Shown here piece by piece: positions 32,554-43,968 of a stretch of 64,000 nt of DNA. Positions within the stretch are counted from its first letter, which is position 1; each line of letters starts with the position of its first letter. Source of the stretch: Tachypleus tridentatus (lineage: Eukaryota; Arthropoda; Merostomata; Xiphosura; Limulidae). The position numbers and the translations under genes were made by a program. Below the pieces are notes generated by a model, which was not told where the DNA came from, did not search any database, and saw only the letters and a program-made list of their open reading frames with translations. Where the stretch lies: contig NW_027467782.1 of NCBI RefSeq assembly GCF_004210375.1, forward strand, positions 31,785,276 through 31,849,275, read 5' to 3'.

Positions 32554-33650
32554 CGCTGCTGGCCAAAATCTTAAGCTCAATGAACATAAAGAAAAATATG
32601 CAATTTTCATTGATAGATTCAACCATTTATTTGAGTAGAGCTTTGAAAGATGAAAATAAGAAAAGGGAAAATAAAAATAAAAAACTTTTTCAGCAATTAA
32701 TATACAAAATGTGAACACTATGAAATTACCCTAAATACTAGCTGGTCTAAAGTTTAAAGCAATACTGAAACGAAGCGTTAATCGGTAAACACGTAACGAA
32801 ATTTAGATATTTGTGTTCAAGCATTAGTGTTGTCAACATCTCCCACTGACACCTCCTGTGTTACATTGGGTAAAAACATGGCAAAGGTTAAAACGTTGAC
32901 AGTGTTTGAACGTGGCAGAATTGTCGAGCTGCAAAAGCAGGTCTCTCTCAACGTACCATCACTGGTGAGATTGGGCATAGTAAAAATGCTGCAAATTTCT
33001 CAAAAGACCCTGAGGGATACGGAACGAGAATTTCAAGTGTTCGGCCCAAGAAAATTTCGCTGGCGTTGAGCAGGAGGATTCGACGGGTTGTCAGGCAAGA
33101 AACTAGCTGATCATCGAACCAGAGTAAGGCCCTTACACACGCAGAATGTAGCTCAAGAACAATAAGTGTTTTTTTTTTTTATAGCAAAGCCACCTCGGGC
33201 TATTTGCTGAAACCACCGAGGGAAATCGAACCCCTGATTTTAGCGTTGTCAATAACAATAAGACGGCATCTACAAGAGAAAGGCTTTAAAAACCATAAAC
33301 GTCTTAAAAGGCCACGCCTCCTTCTACACCACGAAACAGCTTGGTTAAACTTTGCTGAGAATCACCAAATATGAGACGTGGAAAAGTGGAAGAAGATTTT
33401 GTTCTATGATAAGAAAAAATTTAACCTTGATGGTCCAGATGGCTTCCAACGTTACTGGCACGATAAGGACATGCCACCGGAGACATTTTCTACACGACAC
33501 AGTGGAGGAGGTTCCATCATGATCTGGGATTGTTTCTCCTTCCATGGAACAGTGGAGCTTCAAGTTATTCAGGGCGTCAAACAGCAGCTGGCTACATTGG
33601 CATATTGGAGAGAGCATCCTTATTGACTGAAGGTCTCACTTGTGTGGAAA
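32554..33650 (+). pseudogene. Tc1/mariner-type transposon with decayed transposase, right end lost
   Basis: The left end 'ACGCTGCTGGCCAAAATCTT' preceded by TA fits Tc3-type TIRs. Transposase text: MAKVKTLTVFERGRIVELQK (helix-turn-helix start), then a gap with stops, KRPRLLLHH-like text, and from 33378 [20 protein letters not shown] (catalytic block with E/D changed to K/D), [40 protein letters not shown] and VIQG. The final DDE segment and right TIR are missing; a SINE head begins there. A family 2 SINE interrupts it at 33167. Confidence 0.85.
33167..33253 (-). mobile_element. SINE family 2 inside the Tc1-like element, 9-bp TSD
   Basis: AACAATAAG repeats at 33158-33166 and 33254-33262. The minus strand has the B-box GGGGTTCGATTTCCC, TTTCAGCAAATAGCCCGAGG and TGGCTTTGCTATAAA. 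Confidence 0.88.
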
Positions 33651-33654
33651 TGAC

Positions 33655-33722
33655 TGGCTCGCGCGAACCCGCGACCCTCGGATTACGAGTCGCGCGTATT
33701 ACGCGCTTGGCCATGTCGGGCC
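33655..33722 (-). mobile_element. SINE family 1 head only
   Basis: The minus strand reads GGCCCGACATGGCCAAGCGC, CGACTCGTAATCCGAGGGTC, GCGGGTTCGCGCGA and then breaks off at the truncated end of the Tc1-like element. Losing the 3' part is unusual for retroposition and suggests a later deletion. Confidence 0.8.
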
Positions 33723-33724
33723 AA

Positions 33725-34350
33725 TAAAAAATTATATTTTGGTAATTATTTTATGAGTTTCATATGCTCTCAGCTCCTCGGAAAGTTAAATCTCACTCAA
33801 CTTTTTGTACAATGGGTTTTATAATAGTTTTAATTCTCTAAGTATAATTCTCATACATAAAAACACACAAATGTAAATAAAATATTTAATTTAAAATAAT
33901 TTAAGTGTAAAAGAATGTTAACTTTTTAATTGATAGGTGTCCAAGTTTTTATTTGTGTGGCGGCAAGGTTGTATGAAAAGTGTGAATATAAATATTAAAT
34001 ATTTAAAATGTATTTAAAGTAATTATTGAAAAACAAAAGTATACATTTTATGACCATTGTATTTATGCTTCGGTTTAGCAGAAGAAAAGTTAAATCTTCT
34101 GTGTTACGGTGTTTCTTTCATTTTTTAAACAATCAGCAGGAATTGCCACTATATCATGTTAATTTAAGCCTGAAAACTAATGACAATTTGGAGCGTGACT
34201 GACTGAGTAAGTTAATTTGGGGTCTACACTTTATTATAGTTACTTTATAGAACGAAGTTTTATAGTTGAAGAAGAATAACATTAACAGATCCATGCACTT
34301 AAGAAAAGGCATGTTAGCAAGTACTATTAACTCGACTGTGGTGGTAAATT
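33725..34350. other. No recognisable feature
   Basis: AT-rich sequence, nothing supported. Confidence 0.45.
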
Positions 34351-34355
34351 AAAAC

Positions 34356-34532
34356 CAGTGTTTAACCTTTTTCACTGACCCGTTTGAGAATCTAATTTGA
34401 AAGCTATGAATCCCCTCCCCAGAAAAAATCACATAAATACATACACAGAAAATAATGGAGGAATAAAATAAATATTTTTGCCCCCCAGTTTACTGACTCC
34501 TTGAAGCCCTTTCATGGACCACCAGTTAACTG
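34356..34532. mobile_element. Possible hAT-type MITE
   Basis: Starts CAGTGTTTAACCTTTTTCAC and ends GGACCACCAGTTAACTG; CAGT...ACTG with inner text about 'GACCC' and 'GGACC' recalls short hAT derivatives. A convincing 8-bp TSD is not visible. Confidence 0.3.
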
Positions 34533-35179
34533 TTATGAACCTTCGATTTAAACAATGGTAGAGGCTGTGATATTAGTAAAATAGGAAACATAATTGACAG
34601 AAAACATATATAAGAGGTATAAAATATTAATGTTTTAACATCTAAAAATAGTTGTCACTACTGTAGTGTTGGAAGTGTTAGAAATAAAATTGATGGATTC
34701 AAAGCAGTTGTGGAAACTGAGGATTTTGATATTATGGGTATCACTGGGATTTGGTTGGATTTGAACAATTTTTATCACATTTTTCTTTTGAAATACCAGG
34801 TTATGGATTATTTAGTAGAGATAGAGTATTGGAAAAGGGGAGGAATAACTATAAGGAAGGAGTGAATTTCACCTTGTTGAGTTAGAACATATTAAGAAAA
34901 TAGCACTGGGTTTGAGTGTTTGTGGATTTAAAGGAAAGCCTTTTAACTATAATTTGTTATAGACCACTAATTCAGAATATGGAATTTTATGAGAAATTAT
35001 TTAATGAAACAGAATGATAGCTGAAAAAGATATTACTATGGGATATTTTAATTTCAAGGATATTAATTGGAAATACTTTTCAGTTTGACAGTGAGGGGAT
35101 AGGTTTTTGAAAATTGTTCAGAACACTACAAGAGAGTGTTAAAGCACTTATATATTAACAGATGTTTCAATATAGAATA

Positions 35180-35363
35180 CAGGAGATAAATATGAATGAC
35201 AATTATAAACAATGTTGAAAGTGATGTCCGTTGTCATTAATACAGGTCTGGATCCTTCTTATTTTGTTTCTAAACACTGCTATCAGTAGCTGGCTTAAAA
35301 TGGACTGAATGAATGCTGTTATTGCTGCTTTCAAAGCTGCACAGTGACTTTCTGAACACCCTG
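35180..35363 (-). mobile_element. Mariner-type deletion derivative with TA target
   Basis: Right end (reverse complement) CAGGGTGTTCAGAAAGTCAC and left end CAGGAGATAAA are both flanked by TA (35178-35179, 35364-35365). The minus strand retains a transposase C-terminus: AALKAAITAFIQSILSQLLI, then IRRIQTCINDNGHHFQH and a stop. Removing it restores the LINE frame around LDLILVSD. Confidence 0.7.
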
Positions 35364-36444
35364 TATTAGATTTAATATTAGTATCTGATGTGAACATGAT
35401 AAAAGTTGAGTTTGGTGAGTGCTTAAGTACAAGTGACCATTGCATTATTAGGTTGGGGTTTTACTTCATGTAGAATTTAAGAAAAGAGTACCCCAATTAC
35501 AAATATCAGAAAAATCCATTTTGGTAGAAAGAGACATGATCTGGCTTCTGTAGTTCATGAAGAGTTGGGAGATCTTGAATATGTGTGGGAAGCATTTAGG
35601 AAAAAAAAAAATATGCTTACAGAACATGCATATTCACAACAGAAAACAATAGGGCAATGAATCAGAATAAACCAGTGTGGTTTAGTAAAGGTTTAAGAGG
35701 TTGTGTGAGGGATAAACATAATGCATTCATGAAATTTAAAATTACTGAAAATAGTAAGAACTTACAGGACTAAGAAATCAAGAGAGTTGGTTAAAAAGAA
35801 AATTAAAAGGGCAAGTAATACATGTGAATGAGGGTTGGCTCAAACAGTGGATAAGGAATTCTTTAGAAATATGATGGACAAGCAAAACATGAAGATGGGG
35901 ATTGAGCCTCTTAAAAAATTATAGCGAAAGGCTGAACTAAGAAGATTATGAGGTGGTAATCTTATTACATTATATGAGTTCTTCAGTTGTTACAAAGAAA
36001 TATACAGGTATTATGCTTTAGCTAGAACACTTGATGTTTGGGGAATATATTGATGTAAAAGATATTTTAAGTTCTGAAATTGTAAGAAAAAAATTGGGAA
36101 ACCTAAGAATTGATAAAACCTCTGGACCACACAACTTTTATCTGAGAAGTTTAAAGAAACTTAGATATTTTTATGTGTGAATACTAGCTAACATTTGTTT
36201 ATAGGTCATTGAGTCATGGAAGAGTATTAAAAGATTAGAAGTTGGTTAATAGTAGTTCAATATTTAAAGGAGGTGATGAACATTGTCCAGGCAATTATAG
36301 GCCATTTAATCTTACATCAGTAGTTGGAAAGGTTTTTGAAAGGATGATTTAAGATGTATTGCAGAATCACTTAAAGCAGTTTGATATAGTGTCAGAGAGC
36401 CAGCATGGCTTCAGTAAGGGAAAATCTTTAATTATGATAAGAAA

Positions 36445-36600
36445 CCCACTTAAAGTAAAAAATGTATTCTCAAGAAGGTTGATATGGGTGTTGAAACTTT
36501 GATTAAAATAAAGTACAGGTGACCTAAGGACGTTGAAAGGTTGTTTTGTACTTTGGTTAAACAAGACTTTTCCTTTAATTAAAATAATCTTCTGGTCTAA
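36445..36600. mobile_element. Insert resembling a PLE terminal repeat
   Basis: It interrupts the LINE 2 RT after QHGFSKGKS. It contains GGTTGATATGGGTGTTGAAA (compare 2893) and GTGACCTAAGGACGTTGAAA then GGTTGTTTTGTACTTTGG, which looks like a mutated hammerhead/PLE terminus. Boundaries are approximate. Confidence 0.35.
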
Positions 36601-37013
36601 TTTGAGGATGTAACTGAGAGGGTTGATGAAAGAAGAATTTTGAATTTGGTTCACTTGATTTTCAGAAAGCATTTGATAAGGTACCTCGTAAAAGACTTGT
36701 TACAAAAATTAAGTCTGTGGATGTGAGGAAAATGTTATTAAGTTGGATAGAAAACTATCATGAGTGTAGAAAGCACAGAATAGTAATAAGTAGCTTCAGG
36801 TCTGACTGTGTGATAGTTACAACTGGTGTGCTTCTGGGCTCTGTGTTGGGTCCTCTGCTGTTTATGACTGGTATTAATGATATGGACTCTGGAATGACTA
36901 ATAAAAATTTACAGATAACTTTAAGATTTTTGGGTTGGGTAACTGTACCAAAGATGCTGCAGACTTACAGAAAGATAATTTGATGCATTGAGTCATAGCA
37001 TGACAGATAATGT

Positions 37014-37275
37014 GTCTCCAAATGGCTGATATGAGTATTAGCACTGTTATTGATAAGGAGAGAACAACACTTTGACCTTCCTGAGTCACCTTCAGGTCAA
37101 CAAAGAGAGTTTGCAACTGATTGTTACCGGACACATCTTAGGGACGAGAGTATAAATGGTATGGAATTGTAGGAGGCGTTGCAGTTGGATGTTAGGTTAT
37201 TAATTAGTATAGGAATAAAGGTGTTCCATTCTGAGATGCATTTTATTTCAAGTGGATTTCACATCATCATGAATA
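37014..37275 (-). mobile_element. 5'-truncated PLE end with 11-bp TSD and decayed hammerhead
   Basis: ACAGATAATGT repeats at 37003-37013 and 37276-37286. Read on the minus strand it shares order and wording with the PLE tail at 13080-13296: GGAACACCTTTATTCC near the start, a CCTCCTACAATTCC segment, TAACAATCAGTTGCAAAC, CTTTGTTGACCTGAAGGTGA and GGTCAAAGTGTTGTTC. The last two correspond to the hammerhead core, with CTGANGA kept as CTGAAGG and GAAACG changed to AAAGTG. Confidence 0.6.
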
Positions 37276-37597
37276 ACAGATAATGTTTATTCATAATTAA
37301 GGTGATGCATGTAGATTTTCATAATTCCAATTTAAAAACTGTGGTTGAAGGAAAAGATGTTGTGATCACAAAATCACTTAAGTCATTTAAATAGTGTATT
37401 GTAGCCAGCAGTAAGGCTGATAGGATTTTGGGTAGCATCCATAGTAATATTGAATATAAGACAAGAGATATTGTTTCATTGTATAAATCATTCATATGGC
37501 CTTATTTAGAATACTGTACACACTTTAGGGCTCCATTCCTTAACAAAAATATTTAATTGTTGGAGAAGGTTCAGAGAAATACTGTTAGGATAATATA

Positions 37598-38738
37598 CTC
37601 TTCAGAAAAAAGAAATGCAAAAGGGATATTTTTGTTATTTTAAAGAGAAATATATGTAATAACGTTACAAGCTCAGAGTATGTGATGTAACACGTTAAGG
37701 CACTGATTGTCAGACCAAAATGACAATAAAAGTTTTGCACTTTGAAAACGGAGGAAAACATCGGATTTTTCGCCAAAACGCATGTGTGTCCAATAAATAT
37801 GTTTGAGAGATCTGCATGTTCTGCAAGTGCAACATGTGCAAAATCCCTATAAAAGTGACAGGTTCTCGGTTTCCATAGCTCAGTGTTAGCGACCGACATG
37901 CAATACAGTTACGCCAAGACTGACTGAAGCACAACGCAACAATGCCATTGGTTGCTTGGAAGCAGGCGAATCTCGATCAAATGTTGCCAGAGGTGTGAAT
38001 GTCCACCCAAGCACCATCACAAGGCTATGGAATCGTCACCAACAACATGGATCAACTTGTGACTGTCCACGATCTGGCAGATCTCATGTGACCACGCCTG
38101 CACAAGATCGCAACATCCGGTTACATCGTCTTGGGACAGGACCACCACTGCAACGTCTACTGCCTTAACCATACCAGGGCTGCGTAGGATTTTCGATCAG
38201 ACCGTATGCAACCGTCTATGAGATTCTTAGGCCCCATGTGCATCCCATTATGGTGAACGTCAACGACGTTTTTCAACATGACAACGCCCCTCCTCACACA
38301 GCCTGACTCACCACTGACTTCTTGAGACACCACAACATCGATGTTCTTCCCCGGGCCCTCCAGATCACCAGATTTAAACCCCATCGAACATCTTTGGGAC
38401 GAGTTGGACCGACTTCTGCAATGGCGACAGACTCTACCTCAGCTTGCAGGAGCTTTGCAGGCTGAGTGGACAGCCATTCCACAGGATGTGATTCGTCATC
38501 TCATTGCTTCCATGAGCAGGAGATGCCAAACAGTTATTGATGCTTACGAGGGGGATACTTGTTATTGACGTTGAGTGACGTTAAACTTCACCTAGTGAGC
38601 ATGGACTTTGCCTTTGCAGACTTTGGATGTTCAGCAGTTAATGTGCAAAGTTTCACACATGACATACAAAACTACCCGGAATAAACTTGTTGACAATGTG
38701 TCTCGTATTTTGCCTTTTGTGTTTCTTTTTTTGAAGAG
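37598..38738 (+). mobile_element. Tc1-like transposon with both TIRs, internally deleted
   Basis: TIRs CTCTTCAGAAAAAAGAAATG (left) and CTCTTCAAAAAAAGAAACAC (right, reverse complement), with TA on each side (37596-37597, 38739-38740). The 1141-bp interior holds a Tc1-type transposase pseudogene. LINE 2 resumes immediately after the right TA. Confidence 0.92.
37911..38568 (+). pseudogene. Tc1-like transposase, catalytic middle deleted
   Basis: N-terminal paired-type helix-turn-helix: RLTEAQRNNAIGCLEAGESR, SNVARGVNVHPSTITRLWNR and a GRPR-like hook (DCPRSGRSHVTTPAQDRNIR). The frame shifts near 38140. After IFDQTVCNRL the first catalytic block is missing, about 100-150 residues compared with intact relatives. 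The C-terminal half continues with VFQHDNAPPHTA (second Asp, HDNA.PH), a stop, TTDFLRHHNIDVLPRA and, in another frame, PSRSPDLNPIEHLWDELDRL (third acid, SPDLNPIEHLWDE). DVIRHLIASMSRRCQTVIDA ends it. Confidence 0.9.
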
Positions 38739-39115
38739 TATATATTGGATGTGGATTGTTCTGTGAGGCGAAAATCTCAAAATTTATTTCTCTGGATAGG
38801 AGAAAGGTGAAGGAGATTTGATTAAGGTGTTTAACATTATTAAGGGTGTCAGCAATATAGATCTATCAAAGGTTTTTTGTGTATAACAGTGAAAACAATA
38901 AGGTAAGCAGTCATAAGTTAAAATTTTGGCAGTACTGGAGATGTTTGCAGTTTAAACAGTATTACTTTCCAAGAGGGTGGTTAGTGTTTGGAATGAGCCT
39001 ATGAAAGAAATGATGTAAAAATACATGATTAAATACCATAAATTTATACTGACAGATAAGTTGGAATATGTAAAGAACAGTGGAAAAGTTAGGAAATCCA
39101 AAAATAGTGAATGAG

Positions 39116-40013
39116 ATACATTTGACATATAATGTTAAGTTAGGGTTTGGGTTCTAAACAAATTCTAATGGCAAGGTTTTCATTGAAAAGCTCAACATAA
39201 TCTAGGTTTCAAATGTTCTTTTTTTTTCTTTTTTATGTTTTATAAAGGAAAGATAAGTATTCTCAATTCTGAACAATTTATGGGAAGTTTTGGAATTGAT
39301 TTCAAACATATAGACGTGAATCTCTTGGTATGCAAGTCTCATGTTCAAGAGATTTTGTGTTTTTAAACTCTCACTGTTTTTGACCAAACTACAAGTTATT
39401 ATTTATATGATACACTCTACTAAACTAGGTTATCATCTGTATCATGTATTCTGCCAACTGTAGGCTGTTATCCTTATCATGCATTGACAGAATATTGTAC
39501 CAAGCTCTATGTTTTCAGGTATGTCATATATTTACAAGATATTCTCAGTTATGACTTTTGCTTGAGAAAACATATTTATGCCTATGTTAAGCCACCTGGG
39601 TTTATTCATCATAACAACCCTTTTTATAATAGGTGAAACATGCTTCTCCTAAATTAAGAGCCCTTTGTTTTTTCTGCAAATGTTTGTAGTTTATTGAAGT
39701 TACCTATCAAATACACCAGCCCAACTTAAGTAAAACCTCCCAGTTAAATCATCATATTAAGAGAAACAGAATCATGAAACCTAATTTTTAATAAATTAAC
39801 TTTATCAAATAGATACTTGCAGTGAGTTTATGATTGTACATATAATGTATCTGTGTGGATTTTGTACTGATAATTTGTTTAGCAAAACTAAATCCAACAC
39901 AGTTATAGGTTCAACATCAGATCTTGAGATTTTTTTATTTCTTGTGTATATTCATCATAAACATTGCTGAATATATCTTGTTTAATATCTAGACATATTT
40001 TTTATATTTTTAG
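39116..40013. other. No confident feature
   Basis: AT-rich; two loosely similar blocks around 39400-39500 (TTATC..TATCATG) may be a decayed duplication. It may be intron of the candidate gene to the right. Confidence 0.4.
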
Positions 40014-40108
40014 TTCAAAAGGAGAAGATAGCACAGGTGTGCAGGTTGTAAAATATCGAAAGATGTTGAATAAATTAATAGTAACAATATTTACTGACAT
40101 CAAGAAAG
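40014..40108 (+). CDS. Candidate exon of an unidentified host gene
   Basis: A pyrimidine-rich tract and acceptor (TATTTTTAG before 40014) and a donor (GGTAAGACT after 40108) bound a 95-bp open segment: SKGEDSTGVQVVKYRKMLNK, then LIVTIFTDIKK. It exits in phase 1, matching the candidate exon at 41086. No family recognised. The evidence is splice-site quality, an open frame and non-repeat composition only. Confidence 0.45.
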
Positions 40109-41085
40109 GTAAGACTTTAAAATAACCATACATATATTAATATATAATATTATGTGTTTAAAATGGAATTTTATTGTACAAAGTAACATTTTTTATAATT
40201 AAGTACTTCAATTGGTAGTTGTAGAATAATTCCATGTAAATAGAAACAATATTGACACACCAACATTACTGATTTGTCTTAAAAGCCAGCTGTATTTGGA
40301 GGAAAAATTTCACGAATGTGAATTTAATGTTCTTGATTAGACACATGGTATTTTGCATAAGATATTATAAAGTTGTTCAATTTAATTAATTCATGTAGGA
40401 GTTTAATATAAAATATTGCTTCATTGATGTCAGTACAGAATTGTGGTAGTAAATGTAATGATCATTGTTGTGAGATCTGGTAATTTGTCTAGTCAAGGAA
40501 GAAAGAAGTTTTAACTCATTCTTTTTAAATAAATTTCAAACAATAAAAATAGATTGAATTGTTAAATTGTCTTCAAAGAGCTTTTTGTTCATGAGTATGG
40601 AGATTCAGCATTACAAAGTGGAAATGTTCAGGTACACTCTGGCTGTCACAAGAAGTTGAAAAGTTTCACTGCCATTGCAATTTTCCACACAATTACACCA
40701 CTTCTAGTATATGTACTGTCAGAAAAACACATCTAAGGCAATTATCTCTCTTTATGTGTTTCATAATTTTATTCTAACATTAATATAAGACAGATAAAAT
40801 GTTGCACATCAGACTGTGTCATCTGTTTCAAGTCATTTCTTGTCCAGAATTGTGTTTTAAGCATAAAGTTTTGTATTTTTTATTTGTATAAACAGTTTTT
40901 GAGGGGTAACTGTTTGTTGTAATGCCTTTTGCATGGTATAGTTGGACATAATGAAATTTTAGCTTTTGTTGAAGAACTTGACAGTTGTATACAGTCTGTA
41001 TTAATTTACCTGCTTGTTTGTTTGTCTTATCTTTCAGCCAGTGGTGGAAATTTTTTTTTTTTTTTACAAATTTTCATAATTTCAG

Positions 41086-41171
41086 GTAAAGGTGTCTGTG
41101 GAAACCCAAAGAAAATGGTTTCTGAGCGTGATGATTCTTATAAGTCAGCACCTACTACCATGCAGTGTTGA
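41086..41171 (+). CDS. Candidate terminal coding exon of the same unidentified gene
   Basis: Acceptor ATAATTTCAG; the phase fits the 40014-40108 exon (G+GT gives glycine). Translation KGVCGNPKKMVSERDDSYKS, APTTMQC, then stop at 41169-41171. AATAAA occurs at 41697. An open frame upstream of the acceptor also exists, so the boundary is not certain. Confidence 0.35.
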
Positions 41172-43633
41172 ATGTCATATCAGAAAGATTTTTATTCTTG
41201 TTTCCTGAAGATTTTTCTTCAAGAATGATCCTGATACGACATTTATAGGGATAAGCAATTGCCTGCAATTCACATTTGTTTTGCAGTTGTAGATAAATAG
41301 TTTCTCAAATGTATGTGTATATGTTTATGGAGACCTTTATGAAGTGATTACTTAGTACATAAAGTTGTCACAATTATGTAAAGTTCATATCATCCAACCC
41401 ACTTGAACTATATATATTTTTCCACATTTTTAATATATTTGTTAAAGAAGAATGTACAAGATACTTAGAAGCTGATTAATAGTTGTCTTGATACTTTTCT
41501 ACCCTGAAACAAATTCAAGTATGTATGTTGCTTTTGAAATGTGACAGCTTTTACCACAACTGATGTAATCAGACTTAACTATTCATTTACTATTTTGTTT
41601 TTCATTTCTACTTTTTCTTTCTTCTTAGTGAACAGAATCAACTTTAAGTTTAAAATAATAGTGCTTATAACATTTAGAGGTTTTACTAAACTTTAAAATA
41701 AAAAAGTTATGGTTATAGAACCATCCTAGACTTAACAGTGTACTTTTGTATTTAGAAACATGTTGTATATTCACAATTACAGCCACTTGTGTGTTGATTT
41801 AAAGCTTCTAAAATTGTAAAAAAGGATTTTATTATGCCTATTTTATTAGGTTGTTTTAGCATTTAGTTTCAGTGGTATGAATTCATATGCATCATAATTT
41901 GGCTATTATTAATTACTTTGATTGGATCTGTCAAGATTTTAAAGTATATTCATAAATCTAATTATGTTTTTCAAACTCTGACGTTAGATACAAAACATTT
42001 GAAATGTGTAATACACAATTTAAAACTAGGCTTTTGGATAGTATGACAATTTTGAGATCAGTTACAAGTTAGTTTTGATATAGGTGTGTAGGAACAAATG
42101 TAAGATGTATGTTCAAGTCAGTCTTTTAGCTGAGTTTCAGGGCCAATCAAATCTAAATAATGAAAGATTATGATTAAAATATTGATACTTAACACTTCAG
42201 ATTACGACAGTTTTTGTTTTCAAGAACAGTAGGAAATGTATAGATGTATTGCAATCAGTTGAACTCTCAGTTTTGAATGTCTTTTGAAAATCTTTTTATC
42301 TTGTAAGATGGTGCCCCTGAGAGTACATCATAAATATTTTGTACAGTTTTCGTCTTCAACATAGATGCAGCTCTCGAAGAAACTTACTTGTAGGTGTTTC
42401 GCATTTTATGCAACCTAGTACATTGTTTTGGGACCAACTATTGAGTTCAGAGGACTTCAGTGAAATCCACCATACTTCCAGTGCTTGTTGTTGTATTCTT
42501 TATGATCACTTAACACTGATGTATTTCAATAGTCTTATTACATGTCATTTGATATTTTCCATTTTCTGCTTTCTCACATCAGGTGATACGAGAGTTCTAG
42601 CTTAAAAGTTATGATAGAGGGCATTTCTTATATATATATGTTTAAATTTTTAATACAAATTGAAATTCAGATACATTCTTACCTCTATCAGAGCCTCCTC
42701 CTGTGTGAAAGATTTGTACCACATCCCTTGTACACAGGAAATATCTGTCATACTATTCTTTCCTGGATCTCAATTCTCTCATACATGCTTTCACACTAGA
42801 GCTGAGTGATTACTTGTATTTGATAATTAATCAATCGAGAGCTTCATTAATCAGTTACATTTAAAAACATTTTTGGCAGTAGTGGAACAGAAAAAAATGT
42901 TTTGTTGTGGGATCTGAGAGCCAGATTTTGTGACAATATTTTGATTACTTGAATAGGTAAAATAACTGGAAACAATAATTTTAATTAGATTATTATTTTC
43001 CTGATAACTGATATAATTGAAATTTCTATTAATTGATTGGTGGAATAATAAAACATGGTAATTATTGGAAACAGTAATATTGAATTTCACTTGTTAATCA
43101 GTAGAGGATTATGAGGAAAAGGTCAAGAAACATAAATAGGTCAGTAACTTTGTAGTTCATCAGGAGACTAGTTAAAATGTTTTTGCAGAAGTATTTATTT
43201 AAAGACTATTTTCAAATTATGTTAACTTTATAAGTTCCTTTGTAAGTTGTTTTGTTGAATGTTATTTCTTCATACATCTTGAAAAAATAGTACCTTCTCA
43301 AAATTTTATTATTCTTACTACATAAAAAGTGAGATTTAAAACTGTTAGAAATAGTAGCTCATTGACAGTTTAGTTATATATTAGATTTTTTTTTATTGTG
43401 ATTTCCATCAGGATAAATTTTATGACAACTGCCTATATTACTTCAGTTCTGAAGGGCACATTTTAAATTAATTTGTTTTCAGTCATTCTATTAAAATGTT
43501 TGAAGTTATTTTTATCAGAAGTATTTTAACTATTTTTACACCTCCAGTGTCATAATAAACTATAAATTTCAATTAAGAAGCACATAATATGAAGAACTTA
43601 TTACATGTTTGTGTAATTTTTCAACTTTTACAG
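41172..43633. other. Probable UTR/intron DNA without confident features
   Basis: AT-rich, low in repeats. A possible short exon near 42340-42385 (TTTTGTACAG acceptor) is too weak to list. Confidence 0.4.
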
Positions 43634-43686
43634 CTTGGAAGTTCTAAACCTGTTAAGATTGCTTTGTCAGAATACACTCTGTGTGG
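43634..43686 (+). CDS. Candidate exon (leucine-rich helical segment)
   Basis: Acceptor CTTTTACAG before 43634. Open text LEVLNLLRLLCQNTLCV, then G in phase 1 if the donor is GGTGAAG at 43687. A later donor (43707, GGTAAAC) would extend it by GEAEKTL. The helical Leu pattern looks HEAT/ARM-like. Family unknown. Confidence 0.4.
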
Positions 43687-43776
43687 GTGAAGCAGAAAAA
43701 ACTTTGGTAAACAAATATGTTAATTTTTTTGTATCTCTGTGGATCAGTTGTATATTTTAATTTACAGTTGCCTAAG

Positions 43777-43968
43777 ATCTGGAAAAGCAAGCTCCAGTGT
43801 CTCCAACTCTTTTAACATGTGTTGATAATTGTAGAGAAGAATTTCCTCACATTTTTGTCATGGAAAGACTGAGAAATAAATACCAGGATTGTATGGAAAC
43901 TGATGTTGGAGATATAAACCTGAATGTGACACCTCTTTCTAGTGATAATCAAAGTATTCTAGCTTTAG
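43777..43968 (+). CDS. Candidate exon of an unidentified host gene
   Basis: The 192-bp open segment LEKQAPVSPTLLTCVDNCRE, EFPHIFVMERLRNKYQDCME, TDVGDINLNVTPLSSDNQSI, LAL is bounded by CCTAAG (weak acceptor, with another AG eight bases earlier) and a good donor (GGTAGGT, phase 1). It enters in phase 1, compatible with 43634-43686. Composition is unlike the transposons around it. Confidence 0.5.

Larger units (their letters stand above)
34640..39115 (+). mobile_element. CR1-clade LINE 2, with several nested insertions
   Basis: ORF2 text in order: SVRNKIDGFKAVVETEDFDI (34662), MGITGIWLDLNNF, LDLILVSDVNMIKVEFGECL (35368), STSDHCIIRLGF, KLGNLRIDKTSGPHNFYLRS (RT), a YRP-like segment near 36300, QHGFSKG (36403), FRKHLIR.L-type text near 36660, VSSFRSD...GVLLGSVLGPLLFMTGIN (36785-36900), KVMHVDFHNSN (37305), VASSKADRILGSIHSNIEYK (37400), SLYKSFIWPYLEYCTHFRAP and LLEKVQRNTVRII. 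It continues after the Tc1 element with FISLDRRKVKE and an end near 39115. Stops and indels throughout. Insertions: 35180-35363, about 36445-36600, 37014-37275 and 37598-38738. Confidence 0.85.

Noticed and set aside
35203-35445. Minus-strand ORF as a host gene
   Set aside because: It is the C-terminal remnant of a mariner-type transposase plus antisense LINE sequence.
39490-39520. Possible 30-bp micro-exon ending GTTTTCAGGTATGT
   Set aside because: Too short, with a weak acceptor and no partner in phase.
42340-42540. Possible exon after TTTTGTACAG
   Set aside because: Two frames stay open only briefly, the donor is weak, and the phase does not connect to neighbouring candidate exons.
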